A DNA stretch of 64,000 bases, taken from positions 186,001 through 250,000 of the forward strand of contig DIXU01000020.1 of NCBI GenBank assembly GCA_002436105.1. The letters are read 5' to 3'. The translations under genes and the position numbers were made by a program. This DNA comes from Candidatus Aminicenantes bacterium UBA6072 (GTDB lineage Bacteria; Acidobacteriota; Aminicenantia; UBA2199). This document shows, one piece after another, positions 50,501 through 56,878 of the stretch (position 1 is its first letter; each line of letters starts with the position of its first letter). A model generated the notes under the pieces. It had not been told where the DNA came from and did not search any database. It was given only the letters and a program-made list of their open reading frames with translations.

Positions 50501-50592
50501 AGGCTCGGCGCTGCCTGCACTGCGACCGCGACCAGGGGCCGGAGAAGGAATCCCTCGCCAGCGAGTCGGTGGCGCTCGAAGCGATGCTGTGA
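47518..50592 (+). CDS. NuoF-GltD fusion flavoprotein, candidate electron-bifurcating subunit
   Basis: 1024 residues. Part one is NuoF: an N-terminal thioredoxin-like [2Fe-2S] domain (C10, C15, C47, C51), FMN/NADH site (SGLRGRGGAGF, NADEGDPGAF) and a [4Fe-4S] site (ESCGQCVPCR, SLCGLGQ). Part two, from about 535, is a GltD/NfnB-type unit: cysteine-rich cluster region (CVNACPAGVD, CGRVCPAFCEKKC), FAD-binding VVGAGPAGLA (about 636), NAD(P)-binding VVGGGSTAMD (about 765) and GVFAGGDAVNPSTV; RRCLHC lies near the end. It could join NADH, NADPH and ferredoxin in one chain, as in Nfn or Stn-like enzymes. No GltB partner is present, arguing against glutamate synthase. Confidence 0.92.
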   Translation: MNKRLDVLICGGGACISSHSHEFKDKLREEIEKAGLAEEINLVETGCMGPCELGPVMVVYPDGSFYIKLKEEDAATIVQEHFLKGRPVQEHLWQAPEARKIVEQKKQIPFFEKQLKIVLSNCGKIDPENLDEYIATRGYEALGTALTRMSREQVIDVMTRSGLRGRGGAGFSTGLKWKFAYDSQNEQKYVLCNADEGDPGAFMDRAVLEGDPHSVLEGMAIAGYAIGADKGYVYVRAEYPLAIQRLNAAIVQAREMGLLGQNIFETGFNFDIELRMGAGAFVCGEETALMASVEGLRGQPRPKPPFPAVKGLWGKPSIINNVETLATIRHIILNGWEWFAAIGTEKSKGTKVFALSGKVTNTGLVEVPMGITLGELVFDIGGGIPGNKAFKAAQTGGPSGGCIPAKYLNTPLDYESLKQLGSIMGSGGLIVLDEDSCMVNMAKYFLEFSLEESCGQCVPCRVGLKQMHSLLEKITNGTGTMEDLENLESLAYTVRATSLCGLGQAAPNPVISTIKYFKHEYIEHIQEKRCSAGVCAALFAAPCVNACPAGVDAASYVSHMGDGRRREAYYQHMQNNPFPIVCGRVCPAFCEKKCSRGKYDQPLAIREIKRLFADWAIDEGLGFAPPQKPYKEKVAVVGAGPAGLACAFYLTRLGYKPVVFEALKVAGGMMKVGIPDFRLPKDKLQAEIAVIERAGVEIKYNSPVASVEDLQKKGYRAVFIGSGAHQAQKLNIEGNGLKGVLSGIDFLREVNLGRKVALGDDVVVVGGGSTAMDAARMARRLGARNVRLVYRRTRAEMPAQLEELIGAEEEGIEMDFLVNPLRVVGKAGKVSGLHCIKTELADFDDSGRRRPVPVEGSEYTIRASAVIYCLGQKLSLGLTGGKLDLDRRGHIAVDPHTMATSMEGVFAGGDAVNPSTVIESVAQGRKAAIAIDRHFGRPGSLYDQPRQVVEVHYDEEAYLKTIARKEPHLEDPDRRVADPTLEVSRGLTLDEAVEEARRCLHCDRDQGPEKESLASESVALEAML

Positions 50593-50599
50593 GGTATGC

Positions 50600-51058
50600 A
50601 TGAAGCCTGAAAAGATCCTCGAACGATACGGATGCTCGGCCGACAACCTGCTGGCCATCCTGCACGACCTGCAGGACGCCAGTCCCGAGCATTACCTGTG
50701 CGACGCCGACCTGCGCGCCGCCGCCGACTACCTGAAGCTGACCTACGGCTTCGTCCACGGCGTGGCCACCTTCTATTCCATGTACAGCCTGAAGCCGCGC
50801 GGCAGGAACCTCATCCGCATCTGCCAGTCGCCCCCCTGCCACCTGCTGGGCTCATCGACCATCTCGCGCGAACTGATGCGGCTGCTGGGCATCGGCTTCG
50901 GCGAGACCACCCCCGACAAGCTCTTCACCCTGGAGATGACCTCCTGCCTCGGGGTGTGCGGCGTGGCGCCGGCCATGATGATCAACGACCGCGTGTACGG
51001 CAACCTGACGAAAGAGCGCATCGCCGAGATCATCGCCGACCTGAGGAGGGCCCAATGA
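50600..51058 (+). CDS. NuoE-like [2Fe-2S] subunit, second copy
   Basis: 152 residues, cluster ligands C75, C80, C116 and C120 (RICQSPPCHLLG; TSCLGVCGVAP). It is only distantly similar to the first NuoE copy, so it is not a recent duplicate. Its N-terminal helical part (LLAILHDLQDASPEHYL) is typical. It follows the fusion gene by 7 bases and overlaps the second nuoF-like gene as ATGA, so each NuoE has its own NuoF next to it. Confidence 0.93.
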   Translation: MKPEKILERYGCSADNLLAILHDLQDASPEHYLCDADLRAAADYLKLTYGFVHGVATFYSMYSLKPRGRNLIRICQSPPCHLLGSSTISRELMRLLGIGFGETTPDKLFTLEMTSCLGVCGVAPAMMINDRVYGNLTKERIAEIIADLRRAQ

Positions 51059-52650
51059 GCGTCTTTCGCACCCATGTCCTGCTGCCGGTCGACGAGGGGA
51101 CGGCCCAGGCCGGCGTCTTCGAGATCAAGCGCCGTCTGGAGAAGGAGCTGGACTCCCGGAAGCTGCTGGGCGAGGTCAAGGTCCTGGAGAGCGGCAGCGT
51201 CGGCATCGTCGGCAAGGGCGTGATCCTGGCCGTCTATCCCGACCGCGTCTATTATTTCAACGTCCGCCAGGAGGATGTGCCGCGCATCGTCGACGAGCAC
51301 CTGCTGAAGGGGCGGATCGCGGCCGGGCTGGACCATGCCCCGATCGCCGCCATGGAAGCGGAGAAGAGCAAGGTGGGCCTGACCCGCGAACAGCGCCGCG
51401 TGGTGCTGGACAAGGCCTGGACCGTTGATCCCGAGAACATCGAAGAGACCCTGGCCGCCGGCGGCTATGCCGGGCTGGAGAAGCTGTTTGCCGAAAAGAC
51501 GGCGCCGGAGGCGCTGATCGAGGAGATCAAGAGATCAGGGCTGCGCGGCCGCGGCGGCGCCGGTTTCCCCACCGGCATGAAGTGGGAATTCACCCGCAAG
51601 GCAGCGGGCGACGAGAAATTCATCATCTGCAATGCCGACGAGGGCGAGCCGGGCACCTTCAAGGACCGGCTGATCCTTGAAGGCGACCCGCACCGCCTCA
51701 TCGAGGCCATGACCATCGCCGGCTATGCCATCGGCGCCGGTCGCGGCTACGTGTACATCCGCGGCGAGTACCAGTTGTCGATCGAGCGTTTGCGCAAGGC
51801 CATCGCCCAGGCGCGCTCCTACGGCCTGCTGGGCAAGAATATCCTGGAGAGCGGATTCTCCTTCGAACTGGAGATCAAGAAGGGCGCCGGCGCCTATGTC
51901 TGCGGCGAGGAGACGGCGCTGATCGAGTCGCTGGAGGGCAAGCGCGGCAACCCGCGCATCAAGCCTCCCTACCCGGTCACCCACGGCCTGTGGCAGAAGC
52001 CCACGGCGGTGAACAACGTCGAAACCCTGGCCAACGTGCCGGCCATCGTCGTCCGCGGCGCCGACTGGTTCCGCGGCATCGGCACCGACAAGTGCCCGGG
52101 GACCAAGGTGTTCACCATCCTCGGCCACGTCGTGTATCCCGGGCTGGTCGAGACCGACATGGGCACCAGCCTGCGCGAGATCATCTTCGGCTACGGCGGC
52201 GGCATCCAGGGCGGGAAAAAATTCAAGGCGGCGCTGCTGGGCGGCGCGGCCGGCGTCTTCCTCCCCGAGAAGCTGCTCGACGTCAGGATGGACTACGAGA
52301 GCCTGAAGGAGAACAAGGCGGTGCTCGGTTCGGGCGCCGTGCTGGTGATGGACGAGACGACGTCGATCATCGACATGCTCTTCTCCATCGCCAAGTTCTT
52401 CGCCCACGAGTCGTGCGGCCAGTGCGTCCCCTGCCGCGTCGGCACCCGCCAGATCCTGGACATCATCTACCGCATCCGCCGGGGACGGGGCCGCGAGGGC
52501 GACCTCGAGAGCATGCTCGCCCTGGCCGAAACGATGTTCCGCTCGTCGCTCTGCCCGCTGGGCCAGTCGCTGGTCATGCCGGTGAAGAGCGCGCTGGAAA
52601 ATTTCAAGGAAGAATTTGCGCTGGCCTGCGGCCAGGCCGTGAAATCATAA
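51055..52650 (+). CDS. NuoF-like NADH-binding flavoprotein, second copy
   Basis: 531 residues from the ATG at 51055. The core is intact: SGLRGRGGAGFPTGMKW and NADEGEPGTFKDR for FMN and NADH, then HESCGQCVPCRVGT and SSLCPLGQS for the [4Fe-4S] cluster. In contrast with the first NuoF, its N-terminal ~90 residues keep the thioredoxin-like outline (LLPVDEGTAQAG) without any cysteine, so that [2Fe-2S] cluster is lost. It most likely pairs with the second NuoE and donates to FdhA. Confidence 0.92.
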   Translation: MSVFRTHVLLPVDEGTAQAGVFEIKRRLEKELDSRKLLGEVKVLESGSVGIVGKGVILAVYPDRVYYFNVRQEDVPRIVDEHLLKGRIAAGLDHAPIAAMEAEKSKVGLTREQRRVVLDKAWTVDPENIEETLAAGGYAGLEKLFAEKTAPEALIEEIKRSGLRGRGGAGFPTGMKWEFTRKAAGDEKFIICNADEGEPGTFKDRLILEGDPHRLIEAMTIAGYAIGAGRGYVYIRGEYQLSIERLRKAIAQARSYGLLGKNILESGFSFELEIKKGAGAYVCGEETALIESLEGKRGNPRIKPPYPVTHGLWQKPTAVNNVETLANVPAIVVRGADWFRGIGTDKCPGTKVFTILGHVVYPGLVETDMGTSLREIIFGYGGGIQGGKKFKAALLGGAAGVFLPEKLLDVRMDYESLKENKAVLGSGAVLVMDETTSIIDMLFSIAKFFAHESCGQCVPCRVGTRQILDIIYRIRRGRGREGDLESMLALAETMFRSSLCPLGQSLVMPVKSALENFKEEFALACGQAVKS

Positions 52651-52660
52651 GGAGGCATCC

Positions 52661-55384
52661 ATGTCGGAAATGGTAACCATTCGCATCGATGGAAAGGAGA
52701 TCCAGGCGGCCAAGGGCGACAATCTGCTGAAGGTGGCCCGGGACAACGGCTTCGATATCCCCGGGCTTTGCTTTTATGAGAAGGTGACCCCCACCGGCGA
52801 CTGCCGCCTGTGCATGGTCAAGATCGAGGGCCGTCCGGGCATGGTGCCGTCCTGCCTGGTCAAGGTCGAGGCAGGGTTGAACGTTACCGCCTTCGATTCG
52901 CAGCTGGAGGAGACGCGGCGCATGCTGGCCGACATCCTGCTCTCCGAGCACAACGACGACTGCATCACCTGCGAGCGCGACGGCGACTGCATGATCCAGG
53001 ACCTGGCTTTCCGCTACGGGCTGGACACCCCGAAGCGCACCTTCGCCCCGGTCTGGCAGGATGTGCCCCAGGCGCCGGATGAAACGGCGCCGGTCCTGTT
53101 CTATGACTCCTCCAAGTGCATCAAGTGCGAACGCTGCGTCAAGGCCTGCTTCGAGATCCAGGGCAAGGGCGTATTGAGCATGGCCCAGCGCGGCATCCAC
53201 AGCCATGTCGTCGCCGGCACCGGCGAGTGGTCGGGTTCGGAATGCGACGGCTGCGGCGAATGCGTCCAGGCCTGCCCGGTCGGCGCCCTGATGGAAAAGC
53301 CGGTCTACGGCGGCCGCATCAAGAAGAAGGACATCGAGCGCAAGGTGGTCACCACCTGCCCCTACTGCGGCGTCGGCTGCCAGCTCGAGCTCTGGATCAA
53401 GGACGGCAGGATCGCCAAGGTCAAGGGCTTCGACTCGGTGCCCAACTACGGCGCCGCCTGCGTCAAGGGGCGCTTCGGCCTTGACTTCGTGCAACGGCCC
53501 GACCGGCTGACCCGGCCGCTCGTGCGCAAGAACGGCCAGCTGGTGGAGAGCACCTGGGACGAGGCGCTCGACCTGGTGGCCGGAAAGCTCGGCGCCATCA
53601 AGAAAGAGCACGGTCCCGCCGCCCTGGCCGGCCTCTCGTCGGCCAAGTGCACCAACGAGGAGAACTACGTTTTCCAGAAGTTCGTGCGCTGCGCCTTCGG
53701 CTCCAACAACGTCGACCACTGCGCCCGCCTGTGCCACGCCTCCACCGTCGCCGGCCTGGCCCGCTCCTTCGGCTCCGGCGCCATGACCAACTCCATCGAG
53801 GAGCTGGAGCGCGCCGAGGTCATCCTGGTCACCGGCTCCAATACCACCGAGACCCACCCGGTCATCGCCACGCGCATCAAGAAGGCCGTGCTCTTCCACG
53901 GCGCCAAGCTCATCGTCATCGACCCGCGCCGGATCGACCTGGTCAAGTACACCGAGAAATACGGCGGCATGTGGCTGCGCCAGAAGAACGGCAGCGACGT
54001 GGCCTGGGCCAACGGGCTGATGAACGTCATCATCAGCGAGGGGCTGCTCGCCGAGGAGTTCGTCAAGACGCGCACCGAGGATTTCGAGGCCTTCAAGAAG
54101 GTCGTTTCCGCTTATACCCCCGATAAAGTGGAAAAGATAACCGGCATTCCCGCCGAGCAATTGCGCCAGGCCGCCCGCCTCTATGCCAAGGCCAAGTGCG
54201 CCTCCATCGTCTACTCGATGGGCATCACCCAGCACACCACCGGCACCGACAACGTCATGTCCATGGCCAACCTGGCCATGGTCACCGGCAACCTGGGCAA
54301 GGAGTCGGCCGGTGTCAATCCCCTGCGCGGCCAGAACAATGTGCAGGGCTCCTGCGACATGGGCGCCCTGCCCAACGTTTTCCCCGGCTACCAGGCCGTG
54401 ACCGACGCCGCCCTGCGCGAGAAATTCGAGAAGGCCTGGAACGTCCAGCTCGACGACAAGGTGGGCCTGACCATCGTCGAGATCATGCACCAGGCGGCGG
54501 AAGGCAAGATCAAGGGGCTCTACATCATGGGTGAGAATCCCATGGTCTCCGACCCCGACCTCGGCCATGTCAAGCAGGCCCTGGAAAAGCTGGATTTCCT
54601 TGTGGTGCAGGACATCTTCCTGACCGAGACGGCCCAGCTGGCCGACGTGGTGCTGCCGGTGGCCTCGTTCGCCGAGAAGCAGGGAACGTTCACCAACACC
54701 GAGCGCCGCTCGCTATGGGTGGAAAAGGCCGTCCCGGCCCCGGGCGAGGCGCGCATCGACTGGGAAGTCATCCGCGACGTCAGCACGCGCATGGGCTACA
54801 AGATGGAGTATGCCTGCATCAGCGACATCATCGACGAGGTGAACAAGATGGTGCCGCAGTACGCCGGCATCACTTATGACCGCCTCATGCACGGCGACAA
54901 GCTGCAGTGGCCCTGCCCCAATCCCGAGCACCCGGGGACGAAGTTCCTGCACCGCGACAAGTTCACCCGCGGCCTGGGCAAGTTCTTCGCCATCGACTAC
55001 ATCCCGCCGGCGGAGTGGCCCGACGCCAAGTACCCCTTCCTGCTCTCCACCGGGCGGCTGCTCTACCACTACCACACGGGCAGCATGAGCCGGCGCACCG
55101 AGGCCCTGCCGCAGTACGTCCCCGGCCCCTTCATGGAGATGCACGCCGCCGACATGAAGCGGCTGGGAATCGCCGACAAGGAGATGGTCAAGGTCTCATC
55201 GCGGCGCGGTTCCATCGTCACCGAAGCGCGGCAAAGCGATCGCGTTGACGAGGGGTCCGTTTTCATCACTTTCCATTTCGCCGAGGCCGCGGCCAACATG
55301 CTGACCAACGACGCCTTCGACCCCATTGCCAAGATCCCCGAGTTCAAAGTGGCCGCCTGCCAGATAGAAAAAATCAAACCATAA
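52661..55384 (+). CDS. fdhA: Formate dehydrogenase catalytic subunit with NuoG-type N-terminus (Cys form)
   Basis: 907 residues. N-terminal clusters: [2Fe-2S] C37/C48/C51/C65, H97/C101/C104/C110, and two ferredoxin-type sets C153/C156/C159/C163 and C195/C198/C201/C205. The molybdopterin domain begins with C233/C236/C240/C267. The active-site residue is C358 in HCARLCHAST, followed by H359; the selenocysteine of some homologues is replaced by cysteine and there is no in-frame TGA. NPLRGQNNVQGSCDMGA is typical of FDH. Reaction: formate to CO2 or the reverse with Mo or W. It is last before focA. Confidence 0.95.
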   Translation: MSEMVTIRIDGKEIQAAKGDNLLKVARDNGFDIPGLCFYEKVTPTGDCRLCMVKIEGRPGMVPSCLVKVEAGLNVTAFDSQLEETRRMLADILLSEHNDDCITCERDGDCMIQDLAFRYGLDTPKRTFAPVWQDVPQAPDETAPVLFYDSSKCIKCERCVKACFEIQGKGVLSMAQRGIHSHVVAGTGEWSGSECDGCGECVQACPVGALMEKPVYGGRIKKKDIERKVVTTCPYCGVGCQLELWIKDGRIAKVKGFDSVPNYGAACVKGRFGLDFVQRPDRLTRPLVRKNGQLVESTWDEALDLVAGKLGAIKKEHGPAALAGLSSAKCTNEENYVFQKFVRCAFGSNNVDHCARLCHASTVAGLARSFGSGAMTNSIEELERAEVILVTGSNTTETHPVIATRIKKAVLFHGAKLIVIDPRRIDLVKYTEKYGGMWLRQKNGSDVAWANGLMNVIISEGLLAEEFVKTRTEDFEAFKKVVSAYTPDKVEKITGIPAEQLRQAARLYAKAKCASIVYSMGITQHTTGTDNVMSMANLAMVTGNLGKESAGVNPLRGQNNVQGSCDMGALPNVFPGYQAVTDAALREKFEKAWNVQLDDKVGLTIVEIMHQAAEGKIKGLYIMGENPMVSDPDLGHVKQALEKLDFLVVQDIFLTETAQLADVVLPVASFAEKQGTFTNTERRSLWVEKAVPAPGEARIDWEVIRDVSTRMGYKMEYACISDIIDEVNKMVPQYAGITYDRLMHGDKLQWPCPNPEHPGTKFLHRDKFTRGLGKFFAIDYIPPAEWPDAKYPFLLSTGRLLYHYHTGSMSRRTEALPQYVPGPFMEMHAADMKRLGIADKEMVKVSSRRGSIVTEARQSDRVDEGSVFITFHFAEAAANMLTNDAFDPIAKIPEFKVAACQIEKIKP

Positions 55385-55398
55385 AAAGAGGAGGAACA

Positions 55399-56256
55399 AT
55401 GGAGTACGACTGCAAGGCCCCGGCCGTGGTGGCCGCGGACCTGAACGAGAACATCTGCGTGAAGAAGACCACGAACAACTGGTTCAAGCTGCTGGTGCTG
55501 GGCATCCTGGCCGGCGCCTACATCGGCTTCGGCGGCGAGCTTTCGAACATGATCAGCCATGACGCGGCGGCCTTCGTAGGCGTGGGCCTGGCCGCTTTCA
55601 TCAAGGGTGCCGTCTTCTCGGTCGGCCTGATGCTGGTGGTCATCGCCGGCGCCGAGCTGTTTACCGGCAATACCATGATCACCATGTCGGTGCTGGACGG
55701 CAAGTCCAAGTTCAGCGGCCTGATGTACAACTGGTCGATCGTCTACGTGGCCAACCTGATCGGGTCGCTGCTGGTGGCTTACCTCATGTTCGGCAGCGGC
55801 TTGCTCGAGGGTCCCAACGTTGCCGTTGGCGTCGCCGCCTTGAAGACCGCCGCCGGCAAGGCGAGCCTGGACTTCTGGCCGGCATTCTTCCGCGGCATTC
55901 TCTGCAACTGGCTGGTCTGCCTGGCGGTGTGGATGGCGCTGGCCTCGCGCAACACCATCGGCAAGGTGTGGGCCATCTTTTTCCCGATCATGGCCTTCGT
56001 TGCCTCGGGCTTCGAGCACAGCATCGCCAACATGTACTTCATCCCCGTTGGCATCCTGCTCAAAGGGGTGAACGAGGTCGTGGCCGCTGCCACCGCCGCC
56101 GGCCTTTCTCCCGACAAGCTGGCCAACCTCGGGCTCTACGGCTTCTTCGTCAAGAACCTGATCCCGGTCACCCTGGGCAACATCGTGGGCGGCGGCTTCT
56201 TCGTCGCCACCCTGTACTGGCTGGCCTACGTGCGCAAGGCCAAGAAGGCCGCCTAG
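55399..56256 (+). CDS. focA: Formate/nitrite transporter family channel (FocA-like)
   Basis: 285 residues, six membrane helices. ILAGAYIGFGGEL, ELFTGNTMI (conserved helix-break with the threonine gate region) and ASGFEHSIANMYFIP (with the pore histidine) are FNT hallmarks. Placement 14 bases after fdhA makes formate the likely substrate; direction depends on conditions. It ends the operon, followed by a terminator. Nitrite or hydrosulfide transport by FNT relatives is the alternative, less likely here. Confidence 0.93.
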   Translation: MEYDCKAPAVVAADLNENICVKKTTNNWFKLLVLGILAGAYIGFGGELSNMISHDAAAFVGVGLAAFIKGAVFSVGLMLVVIAGAELFTGNTMITMSVLDGKSKFSGLMYNWSIVYVANLIGSLLVAYLMFGSGLLEGPNVAVGVAALKTAAGKASLDFWPAFFRGILCNWLVCLAVWMALASRNTIGKVWAIFFPIMAFVASGFEHSIANMYFIPVGILLKGVNEVVAAATAAGLSPDKLANLGLYGFFVKNLIPVTLGNIVGGGFFVATLYWLAYVRKAKKAA

Positions 56257-56274
56257 TTCCTTTTCGCAGCATCC

Positions 56275-56309
56275 GGGGCCGCGTCCGTCAGGAGCGGCCC
56301 TTTTTTTTT
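56275..56309 (+). terminator. Rho-independent terminator of the fdh-focA operon
   Basis: A 7-bp GC stem (GGGCCGC at 56276-56282 with GCGGCCC at 56294-56300), an 11-base loop and nine T residues (56301-56309). Confidence 0.9.
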
Positions 56310-56322
56310 AAAGATGGACTGT

Positions 56323-56575
56323 TCGTGACGCGTGACGCGTGACGAGTAGCTGGAATGGCACGATCTATCGTGATTCGTAATTCGTGATTCGTGATTCGAA
56401 ACAGCAAGAGGTCAAAAAATTCCCTTTTCCATCGAGCTATCGTGACGCGTGACGCGGAAGAAGGGAAATCGGCGCAAGGCGCAGGGCATAAGGCGACAGC
56501 ACAGAACGATCTTCGTGACGCGTGACGCGTGACGCGGAAGAAGGGAGTTCGGCGTAAGGCGCAGGGCATATGGCA
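56323..56575. repeat. Cluster of 7-bp arrays with an 80-bp tandem duplication
   Basis: Within the 617-base gap 56257-56873: GCGTGAC arrays at 56323-56345, 56440-56456 and 56514-56536; ATTCGTG array at 56368-56399; GGCGCAA/GGCGCAG arrays at 56471-56497 and 56550-56575. The 54 bases 56441-56494 recur at 56521-56574 with four mismatches, exactly 80 bases later. No gene is visible. Confidence 0.85.
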
Positions 56576-56635
56576 TCGGGTAGGAGCGAAGAAGAAATAG
56601 CGGTCGGTGCAAGAAAAATCAAAGATATCAACAGG

Positions 56636-56776
56636 ACTCAAATTCCAAATTCCAATGACCCGATCCCCTTGCGGGGACTTTGACCAAAACGAAGAAAATT
56701 TCCTGCAAGGTGCTTTCGTTTTGGAAATTGTTTGTTATTTGGAATTTGGGATTTGGAATCTAAGTCTTCCTATTGC
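56636..56776. repeat. Dispersed palindromic element, copy D (inverted)
   Basis: Reverse complement of the layout seen at 38051-38226: it ends AGTCTTCCTATTG, the complement of CAATAGGAAGACT, and contains CCCCTTGCGGGGAC, GACCAAAACGAAGAAAA and TGCAAGGTGCTTTCGTTTTGG. Both outer arms have 7-bp periodicity (TTTGGGATTTGGAAT type). Confidence 0.85.
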
Positions 56777-56844
56777 AGTTTTCTGGCCGTAATCTGACGG
56801 CCACGATCACTACCACTAAGCCCCGTCAGGTTCCTGCTGACGCG

Positions 56845-56878
56845 ATCACTGACAATGACACTGTCACTGACACTCAGG
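56845..56878. repeat. 7-bp array at the end of the propeller-LuxR gene
   Basis: CACTGAC/AATGACA/CTGTCAC/TGACACT units. The array overlaps the last codons and provides the TGA stop of the minus-strand regulator gene at 56874. Confidence 0.75.

Noticed and set aside
49100..50592. Glutamate synthase small subunit (GltD) as a nitrogen-assimilation gene
   Set aside because: It is fused in frame to NuoF within an electron-transfer operon and no GltB gene is in the window.
46963..50658. A 1231-codon minus-strand frame across the NuoE/NuoF genes
   Set aside because: Antisense to NuoE, the HndB-like gene and the NuoF-GltD fusion; no recognisable domain and shadow-type composition. The plus-strand genes show cluster and cofactor motifs.
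52661..55384. Selenocysteine form of formate dehydrogenase
   Set aside because: Codon 358 is a cysteine codon and no in-frame TGA occurs before the natural stop.
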